DNA from: Zygnema cylindricum
Lineage: Eukaryota > Streptophyta > Zygnematophyceae > Zygnematales > Zygnemataceae
Assembly (NCBI GenBank): GCA_037447655.1
Contig: JBBHKE010003327.1
Span: 1 to 64,000, forward strand
Direction of reading: 5' to 3'
DNA length: 64,000 nt
Positions 1 through 11,509 of this stretch are shown here, piece by piece. How positions within the stretch are numbered: position 1 is the first letter of the stretch; every line of letters begins with the position of its first letter. The notes beneath the pieces were generated by a model. That model made no database searches. It saw nothing but the letters and a program-made list of their open reading frames with translations, and had not been told where the DNA came from. A program made the position numbers and the translations under genes.

Positions 1-1490
1 GCAATAGAGATAGCAGCTTGATTATCACAAAAAACATTTTGAGTTCCAGACTTCATGAACCCAAGTTCTTCAAGAAGAGATTTAACCCACATTAATTCTT
101 TGGTGGCAGCACAGGAAGCCATGTATTTAGCCTCTATAGTAGACTGAGCAACGACTTTTTTTTGCTTGCTACTCCAACAACATGCACCAGATCGAATTTG
201 CAACACATATCCAGTCGTACACTGCCTTAAAGGCACATCTCCATAACTGGCATCACTCCACGTGGTGATGTCAGTGTGCTCCCCTCCCAAATGCAACCAT
301 AATTCCCTTGTCCCCACCAAATACCTCATCACCCTTTTGGCAGCCTCCTGATCTCTCTTCTTGGTTCTTTTAGACTTCTACTAAGGACACCTACAGCTGC
401 AGCTATATCCGGACGGGTACAGTTCATAAAATAAATGAAACTACCTACAATCTGCCGATAAGGGATATTTTCAATAAATTTTCTTATTATCTCATCCATC
501 TCATCATTAATGATCAATATTCCTCCCTCTTCAATCCCCTCAAACACTTTCTTCAAATCCATAGGAGTAGTGCATCCGTTTGCTTTTTCCATCTGAAATT
601 TTTCTAGCATATTACCGATTGCGTTTTTTTGAGTGAGTCTTATAATTCTATTCCCTCTATCTCTCTCCATCTGAATTTCCACAATATACTTTGCTTTGCC
701 GAGATCTTTCATATCAAAATTGCTTCTAAGATCTTGTTTTAGTTTGTTAATTTTATCTAAGGACTTGCTTAAGACCAACAAATCATCCACATAAATAGCG
801 ATAAATATCACTCTATTCTCATCCTCAAATAATTATATAGAGTGATCTGAAATAATTCTGATATACCCCAAACCGGTCAGAAATTCGTCTAGTTTTATAT
901 TCCATTGTCGCAAGGCTTGCTTAAGCCCATAGAGTGATTTTATCAGTTTACAAACCTTGCTTTCTTCACCACTTTCCACGAATCTTTCCGGTTGCCTCAT
1001 GCAAATTTCTTCTTCCAACTCTCCGTGCAAAAAGGTCATTTTAATATCCATCTGGTGTATTTCCATATCCTCCGCTACGGCTATGCTTAAAAGGATTCTA
1101 AAAGAAGTAAAATCTGACTACTAGTGCAAAGGTTTCTTCGTAGTCTATCCCCTTTTTCTCAGTATAACCTTTTGCAACTAACCTAGCTTTGTACCTCTCA
1201 ATGGTATTATTGGGATTTAATTTAAGTTTAAAAACCCACTTACATCCGATCGGTTTTCGGTCCAGTGGACAATCTACCAACTCCCATGTATTCGCTTCCA
1301 TGATAGAGGCCATTTCTTCATTTAAAGCTGTGATCCATCGGCTACTTTCTAGGGTGTTAATGGCCTCTAAGTATGTCTGAGGTTCATTCGGGTGAGACAT
1401 CTTTGTGAGTTGGTTATTTACTCGTCTTTCTTGAAGTCGTTTACTAGTTCTTCTTCCCCCTTCTAAATCGGAAGCTGGTATAGAAGGCAT
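1..1490 (-). pseudogene. copia-1 reverse transcriptase and RNase H (partial)
   Basis: Pieces 1490-1098, 1066-833 and 811-329 encode the copia RVT_2 domain: [52 protein letters not shown] and the catalytic YVDD at 782-793. From 330 down to 1 follows RNase H (WSDASYGD, AQSTIEAKYMA, CDNQAA). Stops separate the pieces and the domain is cut by the window edge. This enzyme copies element RNA into DNA. Confidence 0.9.
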
Positions 1491-1514
1491 TCTTGGGTTT
1501 CGTTTAGTAAGATT

Positions 1515-2560
1515 TTACACTCCCATATCTTCCAATTCTGGTGTCTCATCAAAATCTTCATCGGTTTCCATTTCGTATTGTGGCGTTGCCTCGAATATTG
1601 TCCTCTCTTCCTCCTTTGGTAGATCTGCAGATTTTCCTTTTTCTCCATCTTCCTTCTCTTCATTTTCAAAGTCAAAGTCAAAAAACTGTTCCGTTTCAAA
1701 TCTGATTTTGACTTCTTTATTATATTTGAATGGATCAATGGACTTCACTTCATTCATCATCATTATGTGTTTTACCAAAATTATATTTCTCTTTTTCAAG
1801 TCATACACCCGGTATCCTTTTGTACTCTCATCATATCCTACAAGATATCCTGGTTTCCCTCTTCCCTCTAACTTCCATTTAGTCTTATCGGAATCCAAAC
1901 TATAAACTTGACTTCCGAACACTTTCAAACTAGACAAATCAGGCTTTCTTCCTGTCCACCTCTCATACGGAGTTTCCTCCTTATTTGCTGAATTTAGGAC
2001 TCTGTTTTTGATAAAATTAGCATAGTTCATAGACTCAGCCCAAAATTGCAGCCCTATCCTCTTGTCACTTAACATACTTCTTGACATATCTCCTAAAGTT
2101 CTATTCACTTTTTCTGCTACTCCATTTTGTTCCGGATTATAGGGAAGAGTTTTCTCATGATGAATTCCTTCTTCTTTAAGATATTCTTCAAATTCCCTTG
2201 AGGTGTATTTTTTCCCATTATCACTTCTTATCTCTTTTATTGAGGTTTCATGTAGCCGTCACTCCATACTTTATACTCTTTGAAACATCTTAATACCTCT
2301 TACTTATGTCTGAGAAAGTATACCTTCGTGTATCTAGACCAATCATCTGTGATGGTTAACATCCATCTCTTCCCCCCATGTGAAGCATACCTAGCAGGTC
2401 CCCAAACATCACTGTGAACTAGATCTAATACTTTCTCTCTCCTAAATGTGGTTGCCTTTGGTAATAGAAGTCTATGAATCTTCCCTTGGGCACATCCACT
2501 ACAATCATCAAAGGTCTCATCATCCTAAAAAGTAATACCCTCCACTATTCCCTTTTTCTT
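1515..2560 (-). pseudogene. copia-1 integrase
   Basis: The minus strand encodes the pre-integrase CxxC element (CSGCAQGK-like, near 2500), then a DDE integrase core with HSDVWGP, RSDNGKKY and EQNGVAE, so the three catalytic acidic residues appear present. The continuous 2108-1515 frame carries the C-terminal part (FWAESMNYANFIKNRVL, PYERWTGRKP) and an acidic linker. At least one stop and a frame change separate 2560-2110 from 2108-1515. Integrase inserts the cDNA into host DNA. Confidence 0.85.
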
Positions 2561-2746
2561 CATTTTCTTTAATCTATGTAGATGCACATGCCTCAACCTT
2601 TTATGCCAAAGCATCATCTCACTTGCACACGAGTAGAGAACACTCTTTTCATTGCAAAGAAAAATTCTGAACATTCGTTGACTGCCCTTCTCAGCTATGA
2701 AATAAACCTCATTATCAAAGCTTGTTGTGAAGATTCCTTTCCTAGT

Positions 2747-2992
2747 TCATGTTTCAAACTCCTTTTCATCTAGGACAGCTGTTGAGACTAGGTTCTTTCT
2801 AAGTTGTGGAGTGTAAAGAACGACTGAGAGTGTTACAATTGAGGCCTTTCCATCAACTAGAACCTTCAAGTCAACAGTTCCAACAAGACTTGTGGTTTCT
2901 ACTCTACAATCTCCGTACTCTATCTCAACTGTTGGGATCTTTCTCAGTTTAATGAACCACTGCTTATCTTTGCACATATGCATTGAAGCCAT
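2747..2992 (-). pseudogene. copia-1 aspartic protease (degenerate)
   Basis: This reading frame matches the copia retropepsin that follows the zinc knuckle: an HMCKDKQWF-like segment after the active site, then a LYTPQLRKNLVST-like segment. The catalytic triad, normally DSGAS in this family, reads D-L-M-A-S, so the site is broken. Retropepsin cleaves the Gag-Pol polyprotein. The frame changes between Gag and this segment. Confidence 0.75.
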
Positions 2993-3148
2993 TAAGTCTG
3001 TGATCCACCCATCCTCTGGTGGATCCCTCTTACCTCCGAAAGCACACTTTTGTCTCCGTGGAATGTCGACATGCTTTTCAGTGTTTTTTGATTAAGAAGA
3101 AGCCCCTCAAGCTCCTCTTCTGGTTCTGTTTTTTCTTCCACTTCCTCA

Positions 3149-4180
3149 TCATGAACTTGAGTCAGGAAAGCCTTTTTTCTTTCCTCCATCCCTTGAGGTT
3201 CCTTGACCATCTTTCAGTCGAAGATCTGCAAATTTGACACAATCTGCCATATAGTGTCCCGGATTCTTGCAAAAGTGACATAATCCTCCTCGAAAAGTTC
3301 CTCTCCCCTGTCTTTCAAATCTGCCACCTCCTTGTCCTCTTCCACCAAAGTTTCGATATGGATCTTTCCCTCTCTCCTCATCACGCTTCCGCCAATCAGC
3401 TCTTGTAGACAATGCTTGAACACTTGGACTCCCTCTCCTAAGCTCTATGGTGCTTTCTTTCACTAAAATCATTCCCATTGTGTCATCCCAATTCTAATTG
3501 CTATCTCCTATGTCCTGCAATCGGTTAATGATATTCTCATACTCTTCAGGTAGTTTCATCATTAATGTGTTCACTCTTTGTCTCTCTGACCATGAGTTAC
3601 CTGCACTCTCTAACTCTCCAAATAATGCTCCTAAATCATTGCAATAATTATTCATACTTCCTCCTTTATAAGTATAAGCTGCAATCTTATTTTTTGCCAA
3701 CTGTTGTTGCTGCAATGATCCACTCTTATATTTGTTAACTAGTGATATCCAAATCTGAGATGAAGATTTGACATGCATAAGGGGAATGGCAATGCCCTTT
3801 GTTACACTTTTAAGAATTAAGAGCTTAACAACCTTGTCTTTGTAGTTCCACTTTTCATACTCAAATCTTTCGGTCTGAACCCTTATCGCCGTTGCTGGTG
3901 GTGTTGCTACCGCTATCGCCTTCGACAATGGTGTCACTTGAGTTGCAACTCCTCCCTTTTCTCCTTCCATGATAATCTCCTCTCCTTTCTCATCTTCATC
4001 CTCAGTGATGGTGGCAGCTGTTCTACCAACTGTAGAGGCGGAGGTGCTAGAAAAACATGTCCCTCAAAACCCAGGTGGAGGTGGGCACCGAATTTTTCCA
4101 CGCACTATGCCCCATAGATGCTTCTCAAATAGTTCTCCCTCCATCATCATTTCCCAATACAAAAAGTTTGATCCATCAAA
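3149..4180 (-). pseudogene. copia-1 Gag
   Basis: Two open pieces (3970-3494 and 3478-3149) encode a copia-type Gag. The first has the UBN2-like capsid region, with residues such as KNKIAAYTYKGGSMNNY and LMMKLPEEYENIINRL. The second is Arg/Gly-rich and ends in a CCHC knuckle, CHFCKNPGHYMADC (CX2CX4HX4C), at about 3265-3225. An N-terminal stretch upstream of 3970 is cut by a stop. Gag packages the RNA into a cytoplasmic particle. The same Gag, similarly broken, is found in copia-5 at 60.5-61.4 kb. Confidence 0.85.
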
Positions 4181-4196
4181 TATGGGCACCCTAGAC

Positions 4197-4211
4197 GGTG
4201 GGCCCATAACC
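4197..4211 (-). promoter_or_regulatory. Primer binding site, half-tRNA(iMet) type
   Basis: Immediately inside the LTR the minus strand reads GGTTATGGGCCCACC. This matches the complement of the anticodon stem-loop of eukaryotic initiator tRNA-Met (known tRNA sequence), not its 3' end. Priming by an internally cleaved half-tRNA is established for Drosophila copia and yeast Ty5. The same motif follows the LTR ends at 30557, 56715 and, with one change, 60266. Confidence 0.75.
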
Positions 4212-5099
4212 TGAAATTCTGTGGTCTCCATCGACCCACAGAATGAGCAGCCTATGTTAAGCCTCTAAGATAATATTTGCCCCTTCCACTTTCCCACTAA
4301 ATAAGTGCCGCCCAGGCACACAAATATTCTGACCACCCTCTCCCTTGTGAGGACAAGACTCCCTTGAGTCAAACGCAAAAATAATCACTGAATTTGCTCC
4401 CTTGAGCAGTAAGTTATGGCTGGTCAAATATGACCTTTATAGTTACAAACTCTCTTAGAGAGAGGTACCTAAATATCACTAAGTCTTGGTCTGCCTACTC
4501 TCGACTACCTACTACTAAACCCTAGTATAATAGCAACACTATATAGTACAAGAAGGTACAATAGGAGATGTACTTATTGTACGGCCATTGTACGACATGG
4601 TCTACAAGGTGACACCAGTCAAATCGGGAGCCATGGTTCCTCCTCCCATCTTCTCTGTTATCAAATAATGTGGCGCCACGTGGCACCGCGTGACGCTATC
4701 TCCAAATGACGCCAAAAGCTCACTTCGCGTGGCGGCTACAATATTGGCCGTCCGATCAAAACATATTTTACACGGTTCAGATTCGCGTACATGCATGAAA
4801 TGCTCCTTTTGGTTAGTCTGATGTTAATTAGCTATTGCGTTAATGTTTATATATCTTTGAAACCCGTCACATGTATCGTTTTGATAACGCCTTAGTGGTT
4901 AAGACGTACAACTATATAGAGGGTCACAGACCCAGGTTCAAAATTGGACCTAGGCTAGATTTTAGTAAAATATCCTCTACTTCAAAAACTGCCACTTTCT
5001 AAACATGGCGGCAGCCATGGCGTGCCTTTCATCCTCACTCTTTTTCTTAAAAGTAAAACTAAAACAGAGAAGTGAACTATTAATTACCTCTTTTCAACA
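4212..5099 (-). repeat. 5' LTR of copia-1 (888 bp)
   Basis: The LTR starts TGTTGAAAAG on the minus strand and ends TTTCA just before the primer site. It contains the imperfect palindrome GACTCCCTTGAGTC near 4350 and, antisense to the LTR, a tRNA-like stretch at about 4885-4960 with A-box-like (AGTGGTTAAGACG) and B-box-like (GGTTCAAAATTGG) sequences. The same landmarks recur in the LTRs at 17286-18251 and 32861-33894, which defines one LTR family. Confidence 0.85.
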
Positions 5100-6083
5100 T
5101 TTCACAACAAAACAAGAGGCCATGTACTGAGCCTCCATAGTCGACTGAGCAACCACCTGTTGTTGCTTGCTACTCCGATAGCAAACACCTTGCCCCACAT
5201 ACAACACATACCTAGAAGTACATCTTCTCATAGGTGCATCCCCATAACTAACATCACTCCAAGTAGTGATGTCATTGTGCTCCCCTCCCAAATGCAATCA
5301 TAAATCCCTGGTTCCCACCACATATCTCATGACTCTTTTCGTTGCCTCCCAATCTCTCTTTATAGGATCATTAAGGATCCTACCGAGGACTCAAATTGTT
5401 GCCGCTATATCCGGCCTATTACAGTTTATAAAGTAGATAAAGCTTCCTACAACCTGCCTGTAAGGAATAGACTTCATAAACTCTCTCTCTTCTGAACTCA
5501 TCTGATCATCCAAGATTATCACCCCTCCTTCTACACTCCCATCACTTACTTTCTTCAAGTCCATGGGATTGGTACAGTTGTTTGCCTTTTCCATATGGAA
5601 TTTCTCATGCATATTCTCTATAGCTTCTTTCAGAGTGAATCTGATAATCTTCTTCCCTGTATCTCTCTCCATTTGAATTTCCAAAATGTATCTTGCCTCC
5701 CCTAAATCCTACATGTCAAACCTACTTCTAAGATCTTTCTTTAACTTATTGATCTTTTTCATAGACTTATTTAACACCAACAAATCACCCACATAAATAG
5801 AATTGAAAATAAAACCATTCTCATCCTCAAACATATAAAAAGAATGGTCAAAACTGATCCGGATATATCCCCGACCGGTGAGAAACTCGTCTTGTTTCTT
5901 GTTCTATTGTCTAGGAGCCTACTTCAATCCATATAAGAACTTTATGAGTCGGCATACTTTACTCTCCTCTCCTTCCTCTACAAAACCTTATGGTTGCCGC
6001 ATGAAGATTTCTTCCTCTAGCTCACTGTTGAGGAAGGCGTTGTTAATATCCATCTTGTGTATTTCCATGTCTTCCATTGCTGT
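5100..6083 (-). pseudogene. copia-2: RT C-terminal half and RNase H
   Basis: This is the downstream half of a minus-strand copia polymerase: MDINNAFLNSELEEEI near 6050, the polymerase motif at 5784-5795 reading YVGD (second catalytic Asp changed to Gly), the IPYRQVVGSFIYF segment, and RNase H (WSDVSYGDAPMRRC, AQSTMEAQYMA) ending at 5100 where the copia-1 LTR begins. The upstream half is at 16370-17285, so the gypsy element in between inserted into this gene. The Asp change makes it catalytically dead. Confidence 0.88.
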
Positions 6084-6307
6084 CAAGCGCGTGTGCATCT
6101 TCGGCACATTTGCACTCCCAAGAGTTCCGGGGCTTCATTCCACTTTGTACGGACTCTAGCGTACGGAGAAGGAAGAGGACAATCAGCCGGATGATATCTT
6201 TCTATTTTCATCCTGGAACACCACGCAATTTAGTTCACCTTAAACGGAGGTCGAACTGAGGAGTTAGTCCAGTGCAAAGTGTCTGATCCATTACAGTGTG
6301 TGTTCTA
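6084..6307. other. Unshared left flank of the gypsy element
   Basis: These 224 bp lie between the interrupted copia-2 gene and the repeated part of the LTR. No coding potential was recognised. It is either the outer part of the 5' LTR, lost from the 3' copy by the deletion, or an older insertion. Confidence 0.4.
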
Positions 6308-7268
6308 TGTAGCTCTAGTAGAGGGATACCTTAGAGAACGACACGTAACAATTGGGATTATCCCGTAGATCTTACTGTTAGCTGTCAGTATGATGTTAGA
6401 TCAGGCCCAACCACCGGGCAAAGCATTAATGACGTTGGGACAAAGTTAGGCGGTTTCACGTCGAGTCAGAACTTTGTTTCATTTTGTGTGTGATAGAAGG
6501 ACCCTCGGCCGCTAATCCAGCCGGGACCAGTCGTCTAATTTTTAGCCCTGAGTGTAGTACAGTCTGTTTTGTCTTATGTCCGTACGATAACAATTGTTGG
6601 CCGCTAATTGGCTTGTCACATTGCTTTGACTTTGGAACTTGCAGTAGGACAAACTCTGGTTGTATAAGGCACTTGGGGCCGAAGGAGACAGGTTGCTTTT
6701 TCAGTAATGTCTCCTGAGAAAACCCCCAGAGAATTAAATCAATCTTTCTGTTGGAGAACGGTTGCATTGTGTCGTTGACTCTATTGCCATCTTTGTTTTA
6801 GATTGTCTTTTGTGGAGACCGTAGCACGGGTGGGTAGTTGGCACTATCTCCTCTTTGGGCGGTTTGGACTTTCGCTGTTTGAAACTAAGAAGAGTTTTGT
6901 CGGATCCTTGCGGTGGAACCGGGAGGGGTGAGGGAGACTCATACCGGTCTTCGGGACCATTGGGAGAGGTTTTCTTCTGCTGAGTTTGGTCATCATTGTA
7001 CTCCGTGGTATGTGAATTCGCTTCACCATTATCATTCATTTCTATCTTTAATTCCATTCTCTGGGGCAAGGTGATATTGTTTAATCTGGAAAGCCGATAT
7101 TTGTTATTTCTATATTTCTGCGTGGGAGTTATTTGCACACTCTTGTGGTCATCTTTGGGTTTGTCCGGAGTTTTTGCGGAAAGGATCGGACGACTCTCAT
7201 TTCCTTCCTATTCTTTGGAGAGTAGCTGGGAGTGTGGCATTTAGTGGGCTCCCAGCGGAGTAGCACAG
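6308..7268 (+). repeat. 5' LTR of the methyltransferase gypsy element
   Basis: This ~955 bp repeat matches 15187-16145 with roughly 14 substitutions by eye (about 1.5 percent) and a 5-bp indel near the end. The low divergence implies a fairly recent insertion. The shared segment starts at AGCTCTAGTAGAGGG and ends near GCGGAGTAGCAC. The left boundary is uncertain because the 3' copy is truncated on its left by a deletion. Confidence 0.85.
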
Positions 7269-7364
7269 TACTGAAAAAGCCACTGTCCCCTTTTGTTTAA
7301 GAGGATAGCTGCTTAGGGTGGTGTATTTTATCCAAGAGATCTAGCTCATTTGTTTGTGTAAGTC

Positions 7365-10300
7365 ATGGGCGGAGGAGAAGCTCCGGATAAGGATCCTTCC
7401 AGTGTTAGTCCGGAAGAACAGGAAAGACCAGAAGGGGTGGCACAAGAGGAAGAGTCCCAAGTGCCTGAGGAATCGCTCCCTTTCACCTCTGCTGTGAACA
7501 TTGAACAGTTTCTTTAGGGGATGATGCCCAATCCGGTTGTCGTCGAGACTCCCCCGAGGCCGACAAAGAGGCAACCCTCACCTCCACCTCCTCCAGTCTT
7601 TTCCGCTGAAAAATTTCCGACGTTGTCCGAGGCCGCCAGGGCTAGGGCCACGGGGAAGGTAGAAAGACAACCTTTATCTCCCCGATCTCGTAGAAAGGGT
7701 TTGGCTCACAAGGAAGCGGTCCCAGGCCACCCTCCCGAGGTGGTACGTTATACCAGATCCAAGGCTCCAATAGTGGAGACATACATGGATCCTGAGCTCT
7801 TGTCGGATCCTAACCGACCCGGTCGTAAGGAGATTCTAGCCCTTCACAATATTCATGAGTTAAAGGTTAAGAAGGAGCTGGTGCAGCGCGTTGCCAGAAG
7901 CGACCGAGCCCGGATCATACGCCCCGTGGGAGGAGTAGTGGAGATCCTGAGTAGCTCGTCCGAGAGTGGCTCTCCCATCTCAGCCCGAGAGCAACCGGAG
8001 ATGCCGTCTACTTCACGACAACAGCCCACCATGTCTCAGGAAACGGCTACCAGCAGACCTTCTAGGGGCAGAGCAACTTCTCGGGGCCGGACCAGGGAAG
8101 GGAGTAGCAAGCGAAAGGTACCTGAGCCTAAGAGAGATTTCCGGTTCAACCATCGGGACAGCAAAGGTCGATTTGCTCCCCTAGTCAAAGAAGAGCCGTT
8201 CTTTCCTTCTGCCTCAATTTCCCCAAGTTCCATGTCTCCTTCCGCACCATTTGTCCGACCATCCGAAGGACTATGGCGTTCAAGGCCTACGGACCCCGAG
8301 ATACCCGGTTTGGGGATTGCGGATATCTCGGGTGTGGTGAGCAACACCCAGAAATTGGTTGAGATTCTGCGATCGCAGGATAAGGCTACGGCGGGGGCCG
8401 GACCCGTCGCAATTGATTGGGATGCCCTTGAAGAGGAAAGGAAGAGAGCATTGGAACAGGAGCTGATCCTGATACGGGAGGCTAGACGGAGATCTGGGGG
8501 AATCCTTAGTGGACAGGTAGTACCTCCTCGTAGAACAGGTCCCGCGACGGAAGAACTACCTCTGGATCAGACAACTCCTCCTGCCACGCGAGATCCCCGG
8601 ACTTCACCAGAACCGAGACAAATCTCCTCTTCATCGGGAAGGGGAGGAAACAACAGGGCCTAACAAAAAGGGGTTGGGTGCAGATTTGCCGAGTAATCCG
8701 GTGGCCGCGGCTACAGATCTCCCTACATTTGTCGCGGTCGAGGGATCTTCTACCGTGGAGGCCTTGGTGCAGCTACAACCAGACCAGAGATTACACATTT
8801 CCCTCGGGCTTACTACTCCTCCTCCATCGCCACCTCCGGCATCTTCTCGTTCGCCTTCTGTTTCTCCGGCCGCTGCAGTCCGTGGGTCACCGGACCACCA
8901 GTCTTACCCTACAAGTACGACGTTCCTGCCTACTCTCCTCCTCACCGACGTTCTCCCGGTTCCAGCGAAGGAACTCCTCCACCAGAAACCTCCACAAGGC
9001 GTACACGGAGACAGACACCTTTCCCTCGTAGCCCTCCGTCATCTCCATCCCTTTCTCCACCAATCCCTCAACGACCACCGGTGACTAAACCCATTCTCCA
9101 CATTCCCTCGGTGGAAACACTTCAACGGGAGGAACGGGCCTCTCCTGGGTATAGAGGAGCAGGACTTCGAGCAGCTTTTCCCAAGGTGATAAGCTCCTCG
9201 TTTCCCAAGGGCCAACTCCAGGGAGATACTGGTCATCTCACTATCCCACCCGTAACCAGAACTTCCTCAGTGGGGGGGAGTGCCATCTCTCGTCAGACCG
9301 CTCCCTCTACCGGAGAAGGAGGCGAGCCCGAGCAAGACAACGCAGATCCAGGGGTAATTTCACCGGTCCAGTTTGTTAGCCCAACCGGACCATCCTCTTC
9401 ACAGTTCACCAACCTTGCAGAGGAGGAAAAAAAAATGGGAGACGTCCGGATCTTCACCGGGGACAACTCGGGAATTGCCTTCTCTGATTTTGAACTGCTG
9501 TGGAAATCCTTCACGCAGTCCGAAATTAACAAATACAGGGGAGGGGCCATTCCAGCAGATTTTGAAACAACCCTGTTTCCGATGATGGTAAATTATCTAG
9601 CCGGAGGAGCTTTGGCCGATTATAAGGAGCGTCAACCTTTGTTAATGGCTCCCAGTATCAAAATATCGGATCCGGTTCTGGACGCCGAGGCTCTTCAGGC
9701 AGCAGCCGACTTGGCTGCCGCAGCCGCAGCTCCTCTCACCGCCACTTTCACCATGGATATGAAACTTCAGGCCCAAGGCAGGGCCTATGTCAACCACCTG
9801 TAGGCGGTACAGGCAGCCGAAGCAGCCACCAGGATGGTTGCCAATCCTAACCCCTGTACCACCCTTCTAGACGCTTGGAGACTCCTTTATACTGAAAGGA
9901 AAGAAATTGCCATCAAGGAGTTCACAGACTTCCGCTGTTTGAAGAAAAAAACTCCCCAAACGTTGTTCAACCGCCTCTCCAGCCTTTGCTAGAAGACCAA
10001 ACTGTCCACCATCGATACACCGGCTATGGCCAACAAATATTATGTCGTTGTTCGAAATTCCTTCGGGCCAACAGGACAGGCAGCTCTGGACAATTGGAGC
10101 GCCAGTCAGGCTATACACGATCGGAATCCCACAGCTCAAGAAATTTCATTGGCTGCTATGAAATTGTATGATCATTTTGTTAATAGCGAGGAACGAGAAA
10201 AGGCTGTTACCGGGAAATCCAGAGCCAACTTTGCAGGTTTCGCCGGGGAAACATCGCTCAGCCACGACGAACAGACAGAACTGCAAGCTTTGCGGAAGCT

Positions 10301-11486
10301 TAAGGGGAAACAGGAAGCGGATGCCCGACCAGAACCTGCAATGGGGGGAGATGAAAAAGTTTTTCTTTACGACTGCCTGAACTGTAACCAGCCAGGTCAC
10401 GGATGGAAGAGGTGCCCCCGAAAGCTCAAACCAGAACTCGCCATCAAGCAGAAGGAGTTTGAAAGGGAGCGTGCGGAAAGAACAAGGAAACAGCAAGAAC
10501 GCAAGCAAGGAGGCGGAGGAGGAGACCGAACCCCGGTGACTAAGGAAACCTATAAACCTACTCCACGCTCTGAAACAGCCAAAATGTCTCAATCCCAATT
10601 GAGGCAAATCCGACTTCTGAAATTCGATGACGCTCAAATCTCTAATGAGCTAAGGGGGAAGTCTAATACTGAAGGGTCAAAATGTGAAGCTTGTGGGTTC
10701 ATGGGCCACAAAGAAGGGCAATGCTTTCGGAAAAATGGGGTTACGAAGGAGATGATGCAGTATGCATTGTTTACAAGCGAAGGGGAAACTGCCGTTAATC
10801 CTCTGCCACTGCAACTTTTGTATCCTTGGGGACGATCTCCAAATGAACCGGGGCCCAGCAAACTGACACCGGAACATATCATTCAGCAACAAAGCACTCA
10901 GTTGGCCGCTTTGGCAACAGAAACGGCCGCTCTCCGACTGCGATCCTCTGCCCGCACTCCTCCACCTCTTACGCCGGCTCAGAAACTGCAGAAACAAAAA
11001 CAAGAACCGCTACAAAAGCTAGCGGAGCTGGAGCAGCAGACCACGTTGGGTGGAGATGATGATGACCCGATGGGTTGGGATATGGAGCCTCCAAAGGCTC
11101 AGCATGCTAGGACATATCTGTCCGGAGCATGAAACGTTGGTGTAAGGGACTGTCGCAGGCAACTGCGCTCTACAACATCATTCCAAAGAAAAGACAAACA
11201 ACCGATGGAACAAAAGGACCACAGTCGCAAAGCCACCGGCCCCTTATCCTTTACCCCGCGAGCAGTACTTCTAAACAGTGACGTTGGACTGGGACTCAAG
11301 CCGACTAACCCACCTCCTCCGGCTCCGAAGAAACTTCCTCCCGGTTTTGAAGATTACAAGAAGACAAAACTGAAAGAAAATACTTCAACCACAGAAACAG
11401 ATTAGGAGTGGTTTGACAGATACATGGCAGTCAGACCGTCCACAGATCCGCCAATTACACCTCCAACGATGAATTTTGACGCATAA
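7365..11486 (+). pseudogene. Gypsy Gag with two zinc knuckles
   Basis: A long frame starts with ATG at 7365 and is interrupted by TAG (7515, 9801, 9989), TGA (11130), TAG (11403) and TAA (11484), plus two frame changes around 8640-9080. The N-terminal ~550 residues are Pro/Ser/Arg-rich. A capsid-like region follows (about 9430-10200; NSGIAFSDFELLWKSF, GRAYVNHL). Then come CCHC knuckles CLNCNQPGHGWKRC (10374-10415) and CEACGFMGHKEGQC (10683-10724), separated by a charged coiled-coil-like stretch. Gag is unusually long (about 1350 codons) for gypsy. It would form the particle and bind RNA. Confidence 0.8.
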
Positions 11487-11498
11487 AGTGAGGAAGAA

Positions 11499-11509
11499 GG
11501 GGGGGGGGG
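11499..11509 (+). other. G11 run where Gag frame passes to Pol frame
   Basis: Eleven consecutive G residues. Coding resemblance is in one frame before the run (DA, stop, SEEEGGG) and in another after it (GGGDQEKSEDEDSP). It could be a slippage-prone decay site, a sequencing error or a programmed frameshift site. Sequence alone does not decide. Confidence 0.5.

Larger units (their letters stand above)
1..5099 (-). mobile_element. copia-1: Ty1/copia retrotransposon, 3' end off window
   Basis: Read on the minus strand the order is LTR (5099-4212), primer site, Gag with a zinc knuckle, protease, integrase, reverse transcriptase and RNase H. Integrase before reverse transcriptase is the Ty1/copia order. 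The element leaves the window inside RNase H. Its LTR begins TGTTG at 5099, directly against copia-2 RNase H coding sequence at 5100, so copia-1 inserted into copia-2. The coding region is split by several stops and frame changes and the protease site is degenerate, so this copy is dead, although the YVDD and integrase residues survive. Confidence 0.93.

Noticed and set aside
4860-4990. An independent SINE insertion at 4.9 kb
   Set aside because: The same tRNA-like stretch recurs at the equivalent place in the other LTRs of the family, so it belongs to the LTR.
6456-7138. Minus-strand frames of 134 and 103 codons inside the gypsy LTR, present in both LTRs
   Set aside because: The two LTRs are recent copies of one another, so their shared open frames are not independent evidence, and the proteins resemble nothing I know.
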